From Marisa cornuarietis (lineage: Eukaryota > Mollusca > Gastropoda > Architaenioglossa > Ampullariidae), in NCBI GenBank assembly GCA_004794655.1, contig SMMW01000077.1:1116001-1180000 (forward strand): a stretch of 64,000 nucleotides of DNA, given 5' to 3'. Under the pieces are notes generated by a model. That model saw nothing but the letters and a program-made list of their open reading frames with translations. It was not told where the DNA came from and did no database searches. Both the position numbers and the translations under genes were made by a program. Of this stretch, positions 37,001 through 46,173 are shown one piece after another; positions within the stretch are counted from its first letter, which is position 1, and each line of letters begins with the position of its first letter.

Positions 37001-40000
37001 GTACTGATGACTGTCTATCAAAAGTGTTTAGGTATATTTGTAATTTGCCACCATGGCCAACCATACTTTTCATCTGTGAGTGCTTATCTTGGCAGATATA
37101 TATATAATGATAATAGGATTTATATTGGATTTAATATTTATATAGGATTCATTATTGAATCCCCTTGCAACTCTTCCACTTCCAGCCTGCTTAGTTGACA
37201 CTTTGAGAAGATTTTCCCTTTATTATGATTCTATTAATGTTGACTGGCCATTGAAACAACAGATTCGAATCCGTCGCTATCGTGCTGGTCGCCGTAAACA
37301 GCGTCCTTTGAAAAAATCCATCACCTGCTCTGCTACTTGTAGTTATTCTGTCTCGTGCCCCCCTTCACCTGATTCTGAGTCTGACTCCGGTTTTGTGAAA
37401 GCTTGGCTGTGTGTCAACTCTCTGCTGAATCATGTTTGCCCTACACATCAGCATCAGCGTGGACGTGATGAGAGTGAACCAGTTGGGTCGAATAACTTTA
37501 CACCAAACCAACATGGTCGTCTGAGAACAGGAGACTGCCAAGTTTCCCGCACACCACAACTGAACACTCGCCTCCACGTTGGGCTTTTCAACGCCCAGTC
37601 TGTATCGTCTGCACAACAGTCACTGAAGCGAGCTGAAATCGTAGAATTTGTCATAGACCGCTGCCTTGATATTTTCATCATCACTGAGACGTGGCTTAAA
37701 CAACATGGCGACGAGAGCGTGTGTGTCAATCTTACTCCAGTGGGCTACTGCCTGAAATCTTTCCCCCGCCCTACACGTGGTGGTGATATTGCTATAATCT
37801 ACAGATCATCACTTGCCAAGTACCTGTCTGTTACTACTGCCGTATCGTTCCCTCACACGTCTTTTGAATTTGTACAAGTCTCCTCTTCGGCTCCTTATTG
37901 CTCCATGCACCTGCTCTGCATCTACAGACCTCCTCCTAGCGCCAGGAACAAACTTACAGCCTCTACATTTTTCTCAGAATTCCATGATCTCTTGGATTAT
38001 AGCAATGCACTAATTGGACCCGCAATTCTCCTCGGAGATGTTAATGTACACTTCGACGACAGTTCTCACCCTGACACTGTCAAACTGTCCGAAATGTTGC
38101 ACACCTTTCGTTTTGTCCAGTCCGTGTCGCAACCAACTCACAAAAGAGATCACATCCTGGACTGGGTCATACATCGACCTGATGACCACTTAGTCCAGTC
38201 AGTTGATGTTTCTCACGATCTCTCATCTGACCACTACTCAGTACTAATCGAACTGGATCGCAAATGCCCATCATCGGCGCCAGTTTTCAGACCCACTCAG
38301 TCATTACAAAATGTGGATAGACTAGCATTCAAAGCACAGCTGCAGATGGCGCTCCTCCAACCACCCTCTGCTGAGCAACTTGACTGTGTTTTGCGTAGAG
38401 TAGTTGATGACCACGCCACAGTGTCTCGACGTCTGACGCGCCAGTCTAAATGTGCGCCTTGGTATTCACAGATCCGCGTTGAACTCTGTGACCTGAAGCG
38501 CATGCGCCGGCGAGCTGAACGTGTTTGGCGGAAGACTGGACTCGCCATCCACAAAGAAATTTATAATGCCGCAAAGCGAAGCGTTGCAAAATGCATTTAT
38601 GCGGCTAAAGCATCATATCTTCAGGGCCAAATAATTAACTGCACCTCCTCCAAAAAGCTCTTTGCCATCTGCACTCAAATGACTGGATCTAAGACAGCAA
38701 CACCACTGCCTACTGCCTACCCTGCTTCACTGCTGCCGCAAGTTTTTAGTGATTATTTCACCAGCAAGATATTGGACATTCGATCATCTTTAGACTCTGT
38801 GTCGGCGCTTGACAGCATCTCCTGTGATGTCCTTCCAGGATGCTCCATGTCCAAGTTCCTACCAGTCTCTGAGACTGATGTGAAAGCGGTTATTCTACAA
38901 GCTAAACCAACAACCTGCGAGTTAGATCCGATGCCCACAAGCCTTCTGCTCGAGTGCCTAGATACTCTACTTCCTGCCATCACAAATATTGTAAATGTCA
39001 GCCTGTCGTCAGGTGTTTTCCCATCTTTGTTTAAAAATGCGGTGGTGAGGCCACTTCTAAAGAAATCCACGCTTGACGTCAATGTCCTGAACAACTATCG
39101 TCCAGTTTCCAACTTGTCTTTTCTCTCTAAGATCATAGAGAAAATAGTTTTGACACAGCTCTGGGCCTACTTACAAGAGCACCATCTTATCCCACAAGCT
39201 CAGTCGGCGTATAGACCTTTCCACAGCACCGAGACCACTCTTATTAAAGTAACAACAGACATATTATCTGCTCTTGACAGTGGTGATGTCTCTCCATTAA
39301 CCCTACTGGACCTGCATTTGACACTATAGACCACTCTCTGCTTCTTCACAGACTCCACACCCTCTACGGGATTTCTGGACCTGCGCTCTCATGGTTCAAC
39401 TCCTATCTCACTGATAGGACCCAGACTGTGTTAGTTGATGGTCAGATATCTCGCCCTGCTTCACTTTTCTGTGGTGTTCCCCAAGGCTCAGTACTTGGCC
39501 CAGTTCTGTTCATCCTGTATACTAAGCCCCTTTCATCATGCATCCGGTCTCACCAGGTTTCTCATCAATCCTATGCTGATGACACGCAGCTTTACTGTTC
39601 CACTCCGCCGGCTGAGTCTCACTCTGCTATTAGCTCTATAGAAGCTTGTATCAGCGATGTCAAGGGCTGGATGGTAAAAAACAAGCTTAAACTAAATGAT
39701 GATCAAACGGAAGCCCTCTTGTGCCATAGAAGAAGACATCAACCTTCACTCGTCAGTCTGCCCAATCACATCAAGGTGGGCGACAGCAACATCACCTTCA
39801 CGTCATCCGTTAGGAATCTGGGATTTATTGTCACTGATGACATGACACTCGATAGACATGTAGCAGCTGTCTGGCGGTCTGCCTATTATGAGATTCGTAA
39901 GATCAGTGCCATCCGTCACTTTCTACACGTGCTACCAACACTCTTGTCTGTGCGTTTGTTCTTTCTCGACTTGACTACTGCAACTCCTTGCTGGCAGGCT

Positions 40001-43000
40001 GCCCTGACTACCTCATTCAGAGACTCCAGAGAGTACAGAACTCCGCTGTGCGTCTGGTGCTTAGAGCAAGGAAACGGGACCATGTCACTCCTCTCCTTCG
40101 TTTTCTACACTGGCTACCCATCCGTTCTCGCATTCAGTACAAACTGTCTGTGCTGTGTTTTAATTTCTTTGCAGGCTCCTGTCCTGACTATTTCACTGAA
40201 CTTCTCATCCCTTACTCTCCGTCCAGACAACTGCGCTCTTCGTCTGACGACCGTATCCTAACTGTTCCTGTCACCAGAACAACAACATATGGTCACAGGA
40301 CTTTTGGCTACTGTGCTGCAAAACAATGGAACTCTCTCCCTTTCCATATCCGCCACCTTCCTACAACTGAATCTTTCAAATCTGCACTGAAAACGCACCT
40401 TTTCCTTGAGCATTACTCCTAACACAGTCCACACAATGCTAGTCCTTCTTACCCTCCCCCCCTTCCCTCTTGCTACTTTACCCATCTTTCTCGCAGAATC
40501 ACTATATTTCTCTGTTCCTGTTACTTGATGCCTTTTGTTTTCTGTTTCGTCAGTACTGTCGTTTTCTTTTGTCCCCTGTGTTCTGTATCTACTTAGTCCA
40601 TGTCTCTTCCTCGTTTTAAGCGCTAAGAGCATGCTCTCTATGAGTGTGAATATGCGCTATAAAAATCTTCACTATTATTATTATTATTATTATTATATAA
40701 TACATTTGCCCACAGCAGTAAAGCTCTATATGCTTTACAAAAGACAGGGGCAGTAGTGAATGAGGTCATGTGATAGAGATGGACATCACAATCAAGCAGA
40801 ATATACACTTACATGCACAGTTAACAATGCCAGGAACATGAAGAAATGCAGAGATCCAAACATGGTGGAGAAAGGAACAGTTAGGGTAAACTGATTACAA
40901 TATTTCCAAAAGAGATAGGTGATAAGCCTTGACTGAAAAGTGTGTGGTGTCCCTGCTGTTTAGAGGGACAGAAGCAAGGCATTCCAAATGATGGGGACAG
41001 AAAATGAGAATGAACGACAGCTAAACCTCTCTAGTCTCTGATGTGTAGAACAGTGACCAAAAAAAAAAAAAAAAAAAAAATTCAAATGGTATGGGCACAG
41101 CTAACTGACCTGCCAGGCTGGTAGGGCGATGCAAGCTCAGACAGACTGGGGGAAGGCCATGAACTGCGGACTAAATTAACATGATTCTTGAAGGACCCAA
41201 AAATTACTGAGATTCCTGACAGAGTGGGAAAGAGTAATAGTGCATCCAGATAAAGTGGATGATGTGGACAGCGGCAGATGTTTAAGCATATGTTCAAAGG
41301 CTAGTTGGGGCGACCAGTTTTTTTCCCCTCAGTTTGTAATAATAATAATAATAGTGAAGATTTTTATAGCGCATATTCACACTCATAGAGAGCATGCTCT
41401 TAGCGCTTAAAACGAGGAAGAGACGTGGACTAAGTAGACACAGAACAAAGGGGACGAAAGAAAACGACAGTACTGACGAAACAGAAAACATTAAAAGGCA
41501 TCAAGTAACAGGAACAGAAAAATATAGTGATTCTGCGAGAAAGATGGGTAAAGTAGCAAGAGGGAAGGGGGCGGGGTTAAGAAGGACGAGCATTGTGCGG
41601 ACTGTGTTAGGAGAAATGCTCAAGGAAGAGGTGCGTTTTCAGTGCAGATTTGAAAGATTCAGTTGTAGGAAGGTGGCGGATATGGAAAGGAAGAGAGTTC
41701 CATTGTTTTGCAGCACAGTAGCCAAAAGTCCTGTGACCATATGTTGTACATCCAACATTCGGTGTTTGACAGAATCGTGAGTTTGCCGAATGCTAGTGAG
41801 CCGTCTGTGAGGTTGGAAAGGTGGGTCTGATGTCAGCAGCTGACAAAAGGGGCCCAGGGACTGAACCCTGAAGCATTCCATATTCTATAGCAGCAGGTTT
41901 TGATGCAAAGCCATAGATACTAGCAGAAGACAGGAAGTGGATACTAGCAGAAGACAGGAGTGGAACCAACCAAGGACTGTTCTAAAGGTCACATGAAGTC
42001 TCAGATAGGAAAGTTGGAGTCTGGGCAATAGCTCTGTAGGTCATTAGGGTCAAGGTTATGCTTCATTAATAGTGGAGGTCTATCCATTCCCATCTGTTTT
42101 TAACTATTTGCTGTCAACCTCAAGTACCACTTGATGTGTACATCAAAAGTATGTCTCAAACTAAAAGAAACAGTGTGTTACCATGGATATGCACATGTAT
42201 GTGCCTGTTAGCTAACTGAAAATACCCTATTCACAAAAAGTTAAGGGCCAGATAGAAATAACTAACAGCAAACGTGTCTGTTTATGTTGTAAGATATTTG
42301 AATTTCGTTATCTGACAGAAAAGTATGAGAAGAATTTAGTTTGTGAACCAATTCCATCTCACAAAGTCACAAAGTCCTAGAAAGTGTCAGTGCACCCAGA
42401 CATAGTCAAGAGCATGTACAGCTGGTATGATGAAAGACTGCACAATCTCATTTTTGTAGCAAATGCCACTCAGATTTCCACAAACAAGATTAAGACGGGC
42501 TATGCCATGAAGACAAATATCCGATCCCTTCAGCACCTATTGAGGCTGGACCGCCCACCCATGTCTGTCATATTTAATAATTTTTACTACAAAACTATGT
42601 TAAAAAAAGGGATGAAATCCAGTCATTTGTCTAGGTAAATGATTTTTTAAAAGAGTTACAGCCTTTAACATTGGTTCAGGAAGATGTTAGTTTAAAGATC
42701 TTAATTTTTTTAATGTACTTTTGTTAAAAAAAAAAATGATGGCGACAAGCGCACACACGGAGTTAGCTAGCAATTTTTCATCATTTTCGAAGCTATTTCT
42801 GACACTTAAGTCGTTCATCATCATCATAAGCTATGCTTATTCATTTCTACCATTAAAATCCACTGAATATCATACTTAACATCACAGTGACGATCAACTG
42901 TGCGTTAGCCTGTTTTAAAATTTACTCTTTGGAAATATGATTTTATATGCTTAATTACAGATCAGTGCAATTTCACAATGGTAGGAACAATTTCTTTCTA

Positions 43001-46000
43001 TTAACTTTAAACTTTAATTATAATTTTGATTTCTCTTCATATCAGGTTTAATTATTTTTGAAAATACTTTAAATATGTGAATAGCTGGGTTTCATAGTCA
43101 AAGGTCAATAACTCAAAGTACTAGCTTGCACACGTGATCAAACGTGGTTTTTCTTGTTGGCATATTGTTGGTTAAGTGTGCATTGTTTTCAAATACAGTG
43201 ATGAGGCAAAGAACACAAAAACTTCGAGAGGTTAATACAACTGTAAACAGTATGCACGGAGACATTGAAATATGGAGAGTATGCAATATGCTCAAATGAA
43301 ATACCTGTGCACAGAGCTCTGAAGTTTTCACAGGTCTTAGGGCACACATCATTGAAGAGTTCAAACACAATCCTTCCCGCTGAAACAAGCATTCAGTGTT
43401 ACAGTATTCACAAAAATTCATAATTTCAGAATGGTAAAACTGCTTTAAGTATGCGTAGGGCTGGAAAGACTCATCGATCCAAATCTCTATGGTCCCTGCA
43501 GGTTGCTTTAAGTTAAGCTTTTACAGTGGATTTTTATATAGAAACCTTGGAAAGGTCCTCTTTAATATGATCAGTGTCAGCTTCTCACCTAAATCATACT
43601 CAAGGCCTTTATGCAAATTAAGCTTTAAGGCTCAAGGACATATTTTGGTCAGTATGTGTAAAGTTCAAACCTTTGCATATGGTCAATGACATGGAAATTA
43701 TGGTGACCGTCAAGCAATTATCTATCATCATCAAAACTAGGTGTATAAGCTGCACTTTGAATATACTACCAACCTCCTAATGCAAACCGGCACCATAATG
43801 TCTCATCATATTAAACTTTCAACAAGTCAGTAGCAGTGTTATGAAGAGTTGGGCACCTAAATAGTGAGGGTTGGAAGTTCAGATCTGATCACTGATGCAC
43901 AAAATTTATTGCTGGATGTGGCACCTGTTTATCATATTGTGCTGAAACAGTTATTACTTTATGAACGATCAAGTACAGAAGACAGACTTTCTAGACATTC
44001 ATTCATTCCTTCACTGGTACTAGTAGACAAATGGCTTTGCAAGTCTGCGGTTTCTGATCATCAGGGAGAACAACTTGACAGATGCCAGCTGACAAGGCCC
44101 GCCACTCAGTGTCTAGAGTAGTAGTGAGCAAGTCCTGCATGAAGTGACCAGTCCACTCCTTTATTTTTACTAGCCACTCCTTCCTCTGTCCACCTCAGTG
44201 TCATAACCTGCCTCCAAGGTATCTCAAAGGGCAAGTCATGCCAGGTTACATGATCAAACCAGACCTATGTGTGTCGCTTCACTGTTGCCAGAAGAGGTTC
44301 CTGATAGCCCACTATAGTGGCGGCTGTGCGCCACATGGTCACTGGTTTTGCATGCCATGTAAGAGATGCCACGCAGAATCCTCAGGCACTTGGTCTCAAA
44401 AGCAGAGTCTCACATTCATACAGCAGGACTGGAATTACAAGAGACTTGTACAGTCTGTGTAAGATTGTACTGTCACTCCATTATTAAATAAGTTTAATCT
44501 TAACACTAAAGACCTAAAGAACTACCATCCAGTCTCCAACCTTCCTTTTCCGTCTGATTCTGAAAGATGTCTTCCGTCATCAGATGCTACAACACTCTGC
44601 TAAGCACAGTCTCTTTGAGGCATTTCAGTTGGCATCCCTCAGCAGCACTCTACCAAGACTACTCTGGTAGGGGTGGGGTACAACCAATAATATCCACATT
44701 TCAGTTCTGTCTATGCTTAATCTATTACCTGCTTTTGAAAGTTTACCCATCACATTCTCCTCCAGCAACTTCATATGACCTTTGGCCTCTCTGGAACAGT
44801 CCTCAGTTGATTCCATTTCTGTCTGCTGGCATCCAGTCTGTTAGGCCCATAGCTTTACATAAAAACCTGCTGCTGTGTAATACGGAATGCCTCAGGACTG
44901 AGTTCTTGGGATTCTCCATGTCCATCCTCTTGGTCCTGCGGCCCACTACGTTGGCCTGCAGTACTATACATATGCCAACAATGCTCAGCTCCTGGCCCAG
45001 TTGATTCGGCCAAACACTGGATGCCGATGAGTATGCTAAAAATAAGGAAACTCCCCCGACAGCCTTTGAACATATGCTTAAACACCAGCCACCATCTACA
45101 TCCCTCGTTACTCTTTCTCACTCTGTCATGAATTTCAGAGTAATTTTCAACACACCATTGTCCTTCAAGAATCATAATCCATCTTTCTTGAACTGTGCTG
45201 GCGTCTCCTTTCTGTTCCTTCCACCAAGCAGTTTATGTCAGCATTTGTAACTCCCTGACCACCTGCTTGAAAAGCTCCAGAGATCTCAGAACAAAGATGT
45301 TCCTATTCTTTTCCATGTGTAACTGCCTATTTAAGAGGCTTTAAAGGGTTCAAAACAGCACTGCTCAGATTATCCTCCAAAGGTAAAAAGTGGATGATAC
45401 TACATCCCTCCTTCGCAAGCTTTACTGGCTGCCGATTCTAAGCTCACATTGATTACAAGATGGCCACATTGTGCTACTGTTGTCTTCAAAGCCTTGACCC
45501 AGTATGCCTGTCTGAACTACTGATGCCTTACTTCCTGAGCAAGTCTTTTCAGTCTGCTTGTGTTGCCCTCCTCTCTGTGCCATGCATCAAATGGAAGAAA
45601 TTCAGTAGAAATTTCCAGTATGCCACCCTCTATAGTATGGCTAGTCTCACACCAACCTGCTTATGGTTCCACAGCACTTGCATCATTACATGGGCATAAA
45701 GAATGTAAAAAACCATTGCAATTGCAGCAGCGGTTTAACCAAGTAAGGCTTGCAAAACACAAGTAGGTCCCTATCATACTGACTGAGCACTGTTGCCTTT
45801 GGTATTCGAAAAAGGGGATAAAAAATTTTTAAACAGCTTGAGCAGGTGCTGGCATCCAGATTTCTTCCTACATTCTAGCCACCTATTATGAACTGTGTTT
45901 TAAGGGTCTTTAGCTTGTGGCCTGTACTTATTAAAAAACTGTCAATAGCATAAAGGTCTTCAAGTTGTGGCATGTACTAGTTATAGAACTGTTGCTGGTC

Positions 46001-46173
46001 AAAGGATCTTAACTTGTGGCATGTACAAGTTACAAAACTATCAATGGTCAAAACAAGTCTTAGCTCCTTATATCATTGGTATCTTCTGCACTAACATCTT
46101 GAGGGTGTTTACCTGGCTGATCTCCAATGGTAACATCAAAGAAGCAGCGGGGACGTATTCCTCCTATAGTCAT
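7081..46173 (-). CDS. NKTR: NKTR/PPIG-type cyclophilin with long Arg-Ser domain
   Basis: Nuclear peptidyl-prolyl cis-trans isomerase of the SR-cyclophilin family, which acts with spliceosomal SR proteins. Nineteen coding exons in transcript order: 46173-46113, 43379-43305, 36256-36149, 35588-35544, 35282-35195, 32990-32961, 32488-32343, 30652-30448, 29188-29048, 23183-23054, 20666-20422, 19646-19578, 19267-18293, 17462-17361, 17168-16802, 12927-12853, 12737-12631, 12315-11038, 7276-7081. Every junction has GT-AG ends and matching phase; total 4,443 nt, 1,480 codons plus stop. The cyclophilin domain (about residues 7-177) keeps the catalytic Arg67, Phe72 and Gln75 in [15 protein letters not shown]. 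The rest is Lys/Arg/Ser-rich, with conserved blocks [24 protein letters not shown] and DRWVKGD shared with PPIG and NKTR. Length fits NKTR (human about 1,460) better than PPIG (about 750). An untranslated exon probably lies further upstream. Confidence 0.93.
7655..8490 (-). mobile_element. Decayed L2-type LINE, reverse transcriptase C-terminus
   Basis: Minus-strand frames near 7716-8201 read [12 protein letters not shown] and GLKTHLFKK, matching the WNSLPFHIR and LKTHLF blocks at the C-terminus of the LINEs at 24.7 and 37.1 kb. The left part (GTGGATGCAAGCTCAAGGTGC and on) recurs at 46,676-46,770. It contains a 31-bp unit repeated three times (about 7738-7834). Many stops; not functional. Confidence 0.65.
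8501..9327. repeat. 37-bp minisatellite, 22 copies
   Basis: Unit GTATATCCACACACAC plus TCGATACTGC plus AAGCTCCGACT, repeated 22 times with very little divergence. Variation is mostly the number of AC dinucleotides and a C/T change at the CpG of TCGATA. The unit has no stop in any minus-strand phase, so all three minus frames stay open for 290-339 codons. These are not genes. It lies in the last NKTR intron, inside LINE relics. Confidence 0.95.
9330..9800 (-). repeat. LINE relic with 47-bp tandem duplication
   Basis: Sequence after the minisatellite contains two copies of a roughly 47-bp unit beginning CAAGTCACTGGAAT (about 9519-9565 and 9566-9612). The composition resembles the antisense LINE relics at 41.8-42.0 kb. 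No coding potential. From 9,800 to 10,020 I see nothing. Confidence 0.4.
10020..10230 (-). mobile_element. tRNA-derived SINE
   Basis: Read on the minus strand from 10,230, the element begins GCAGCCCGGTGGTGCAACGG. TGGTGCAACGG (10219-10209) fits the RNA polymerase III A-box consensus, and GTTAGTACC follows as in a tRNA D-arm. The body (CAGGGCTGACTGCCTTGCC) recurs without the head at about 52,010-52,110. A CT-rich tail lies near 10,030. Confidence 0.7.
10231..11027. other. NKTR intron sequence, mostly unassigned
   Basis: AT-rich intron. 10,790-11,000 resembles an old antisense LINE relic (AACCAATGGAGATATCTTG and following). No exon support. Confidence 0.4.
11038..12315 (-). other. NKTR: NKTR exon 18: proline- and RS-rich C-terminal exon
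   Basis: A 1,278-nt exon encoding residues about 990-1416. Proline-rich start ([11 protein letters not shown]), Ser-rich middle, then a dense series of RRSP, RSPRR and SRSPR repeats. The donor is GTTTCT at 11037-11032, a weak site, joining to exon 7276-7081. The junction keeps phase and continues the RS domain ([13 protein letters not shown]). Without splicing the frame ends two codons later at TAA 11030-11028, so intron retention would give a slightly shorter protein. Confidence 0.85.
13186..13615 (-). mobile_element. RTE-like LINE 3' fragment
   Basis: The minus strand encodes [28 protein letters not shown] and [12 protein letters not shown], the C-terminal tail of RTE-like reverse transcriptases. 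It is homologous to the 60,690-61,440 copy. Truncated and frameshifted. Confidence 0.8.
13616..14660. repeat. About 1 kb of unassigned sequence with three 65-70 bp tandem repeats
   Basis: Three diverged copies of a unit containing AAGCTGTGGGAAACTATGGG and TTTGGGACAGCT (near 13725, 13795 and 13858). TTAAGTGGAGC recurs at 14159 and 14302. The block separates two RTE-like pieces of opposite orientation. I could not assign it to a family. Confidence 0.5.
14661..15365 (+). mobile_element. RTE-like LINE fragment with internal deletion
   Basis: Plus-strand frames read [10 protein letters not shown] and [10 protein letters not shown], then the endonuclease block ([29 protein letters not shown]). They jump at about 15,013 directly to reverse-transcriptase sequence ([12 protein letters not shown], then [13 protein letters not shown] across a frame change). 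Several stops and shifts. The piece joining endonuclease to RT is missing. Confidence 0.75.
15548..16058 (-). mobile_element. 5'-truncated L2/CR1-type LINE, 3' end copy
   Basis: Nearly identical to the last 510 bp of the LINEs at 28.4 and 40.7 kb, in reverse orientation. It starts with (TAA)n and TATAGCGCATATTCACACTC. The minus strand encodes [15 protein letters not shown] and ends in the [14 protein letters not shown] region. Recent, from its low divergence. Confidence 0.9.
18293..19267 (-). other. NKTR: NKTR exon 13: Lys/Glu-rich then RS-repeat domain
   Basis: A 975-nt exon encoding residues about 448-772. It begins with a Lys/His-rich stretch ([15 protein letters not shown]), passes through an acidic DEE/KKQ part, then RS dipeptides ([17 protein letters not shown]) and ends with a poly-Ser/Asp tract ([16 protein letters not shown]). 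Charged low-complexity RS domains bind other SR proteins and are phosphorylated by SR kinases. Acceptor TTTTAG at 19268-19273, donor GTAATA after 18293. If the donor is not used, the frame stops at the next codon. Confidence 0.9.
19770..20395 (-). mobile_element. Decayed L2-type LINE, RT C-terminus
   Basis: Begins with TATAGTGCCTTTCTAAATA and AGAGCGCTTTACATAG, the reversed 3'-end motif. Minus frames give [20 protein letters not shown] and [19 protein letters not shown], parallel to the [20 protein letters not shown] and [13 protein letters not shown] blocks of the younger LINEs. Abuts NKTR exon 11. Confidence 0.7.
21361..21844 (+). mobile_element. Non-autonomous hAT-like element (484 bp)
   Basis: Terminal inverted repeats CAGGGCTTCTGCTAA at 21361-21375 and its complement at 21830-21844. 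The subterminal regions carry repeated GGACCCCTT units on both sides. An interior frame from 21609 ([18 protein letters not shown]) looks like the N-terminal Lys/Ser-rich part of a hAT transposase; the catalytic part is absent. Flanking 8-mers GATGATGT and GACGTGGT match only in part, so the target duplication is decayed or the family call is wrong. It sits in the NKTR intron between exons 23183-23054 and 20666-20422. Confidence 0.72.
23410..23530 (-). mobile_element. Diverged L2-type 3' tail fragment
   Basis: AATAATAATAA followed by GAGCGCATGATCATGCTC and AAGCATGCTCTCAGC, the reversed 3'-end motif of the local L2 family. Confidence 0.5.
23590..24090 (-). mobile_element. LINE 3' relic of another family
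   Basis: ATAAGATAAGATAATACTTTATTTGTCCCAAAG is the reversed 3' terminus typical of a Rex/RTE-type LINE. The sequence behind it is decayed. A similar start occurs at 36,345. Confidence 0.4.
24765..26531 (+). pseudogene. LINE copy A, endonuclease part of the ORF
   Basis: APE-type endonuclease with the expected order of motifs: FNAQSV, ITETWLK (catalytic Glu), [17 protein letters not shown] (Asp and Asn) and SSDHY (the SDH motif). A linker with Arg-rich segments follows. The N-terminal 100 or so codons are Arg/Lys-rich with no domain I recognise. The frame is broken near 26,490 by an extra tandem CTACTGC (7 nt), which copy B lacks, so the RT part is shifted out of frame. Confidence 0.88.
26535..28200 (+). 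pseudogene. LINE copy A, reverse transcriptase part
   Basis: RT motifs in order: [32 protein letters not shown] (catalytic Asp), [23 protein letters not shown] (the YADD site), [13 protein letters not shown]. The C-terminal block is [19 protein letters not shown] and [17 protein letters not shown] second break lies at about 28,035, where 14 nt present in copy B and in the short copies are missing. After it the frame shifts and the last block ([18 protein letters not shown]) is in another frame. Confidence 0.88.
28820..28998 (-). mobile_element. Diverged L2-type LINE fragment
   Basis: GAGTTCCACCGTTTGGCTGCACAGTA and CAATATGTTGTTGTTCTGGTGACAGG parallel the reversed AKQWNSLP and VTRTTTYGH coding region of the local L2 family. 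Next to the exon at 29188-29048. Confidence 0.6.
29189..30447. other. NKTR intron 8, nothing recognised
   Basis: AT-rich intron of about 1.26 kb. No repeat family or exon identified. Confidence 0.5.
30653..31769. repeat. NKTR intron 7 part with degenerate direct repeats
   Basis: After a GAT/TGA trinucleotide run (30,672-30,700), two to three degenerate copies of a roughly 85-bp unit (AGAGAGAA, GAGTTGTATGGAGACGGCAGA) occur between 31,110 and 31,390. Two copies of a unit with GGATACTGGGTTA and ATTATCTGATCAT follow at 31,540-31,680. Family unknown. Confidence 0.4.
31770..31964 (+). other. Orphan exon-like block, 65 codons, unknown
   Basis: On the plus strand, opposite to NKTR. A strong polypyrimidine tract and AG (31768-31769) precede exactly 195 nt open in phase 0, ended by the donor GTAAGC at 31965. 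The frame stops four codons after the donor. The peptide has six Cys/His residues in its middle ([17 protein letters not shown]) and ends [21 protein letters not shown] recognise no family. It could be an exon of an antisense gene, a fossil exon carried by a repeat, or chance. Confidence 0.3.
32991..35194. other. NKTR intron 5, nothing recognised
   Basis: About 2.2 kb of AT-rich intron; no repeat family or extra exon that I can support. Confidence 0.5.
36345..37000 (-). mobile_element. Decayed LINE relic, antisense
   Basis: AATACAATGCAACTTTATTTATCCACAAGGGCAA is a reversed LINE 3' terminus of the Rex/RTE style. The following sequence to about 37,000 is a low-quality antisense coding relic (ATGATCATGTCAGTGTTGATGTTCC). 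It abuts the 5' side of copy B and NKTR exon 3. Confidence 0.45.
37155..39329 (+). pseudogene. LINE copy B, endonuclease plus N-terminal RT
   Basis: A 724-codon frame with the endonuclease motifs [21 protein letters not shown] and SSDHY, continuing without a break into RT ([19 protein letters not shown]). Copy A is frameshifted at the endonuclease-RT join; copy B is intact there, which shows that the two parts form one ORF. The frame ends at about 39,316 because 7 nt (TCTGCTG) are missing from the [10 protein letters not shown] motif. Confidence 0.88.
39317..40422 (+). pseudogene. LINE copy B, remaining RT (two frames)
   Basis: The frame continues with [23 protein letters not shown] and [13 protein letters not shown]. 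It breaks again at about 39,925 where 4 nt (CTCT) are missing relative to copy A, and resumes in another frame to [11 protein letters not shown] and a stop at 40,420-40,422. All catalytic RT residues are present but split over frames. Confidence 0.87.
40700..41335 (-). mobile_element. Decayed L2-type LINE relic
   Basis: Minus-strand frames give [33 protein letters not shown] and [11 protein letters not shown], weakly parallel to the RT region after YADD. Contains an A20 run at about 41,061-41,080. No intact frame. Confidence 0.45.
41337..41747 (-). mobile_element. 5'-truncated L2/CR1-type LINE, 3' end copy
   Basis: (AAT)n then TATAGCGCATATTCACACTC, nearly identical to the copy at 15,548-16,058, but truncated inside the VTRTTTYGH codons at about 41,747. 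Confidence 0.9.
41748..43304. other. NKTR intron 2, rest
   Basis: A 24-bp direct duplication (GATACTAGCAGAAGACAGGA) lies at about 41,917-41,963. The rest is AT-rich with no recognised feature. Confidence 0.45.
44050..44466 (-). mobile_element. RTE-like LINE 3' fragment, diverged
   Basis: Homologous to 60,720-61,150 (TGACAAGGCCCGCCACTCAG, GTTACATGATCAAACCAGAC, CATACAGCAGGACTGGAA). Reading frame lost. Confidence 0.65.
44467..45700 (+). mobile_element. Decayed L2-type LINE, reverse transcriptase relic
   Basis: The plus strand retains [12 protein letters not shown] coding (near 44,520), a degraded GVPQGSVLG (near 44,885), a YADD relic read as YANNAQLL (near 44,970), RKLYWLPI (near 45,413) and [15 protein letters not shown] (45,490-45,545). 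Order and spacing match the intact family. Stops throughout. Confidence 0.7.
45899..46066. repeat. Three degenerate 50-60 bp tandem repeats next to NKTR exon 1
   Basis: Unit with AGCTTGTGGCATGTACTAGTTA and AAAACTGTCAATGGTC repeated three times with substitutions, ending about 50 nt from the exon 1 donor at 46,112. Confidence 0.6.

Larger units (their letters stand above)
37140..40700 (+). mobile_element. Long L2/CR1-type LINE, copy B, in NKTR intron 2 (antisense)
   Basis: Highly similar to copy A from about 37,450 on, with the same 3' end (CGCTATAAAAATCTTCACT and (ATT)n to about 40,697). Located between NKTR exons 43379-43305 and 36256-36149 in opposite orientation. Its 5' part (37,155-37,450) differs from that of copy A. 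Confidence 0.9.
32343..46173 (-). other. NKTR: NKTR exons 1-7: cyclophilin domain block
   Basis: These seven exons encode residues 1-184. Exon 1 opens with ATG at 46173-46171 and reads [14 protein letters not shown]; exon 2 gives [16 protein letters not shown]. The residue equivalent to Trp121 of cyclophilin A is His133 (in PHLDNVHVVFG). That is the family state in NKTR and PPIG and is linked to weaker cyclosporin binding. The domain closes with SNCGEL, as expected. Two older introns were greatly enlarged by LINEs: intron 2 (36257-43304) holds a 3.5-kb copy. Confidence 0.93.
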
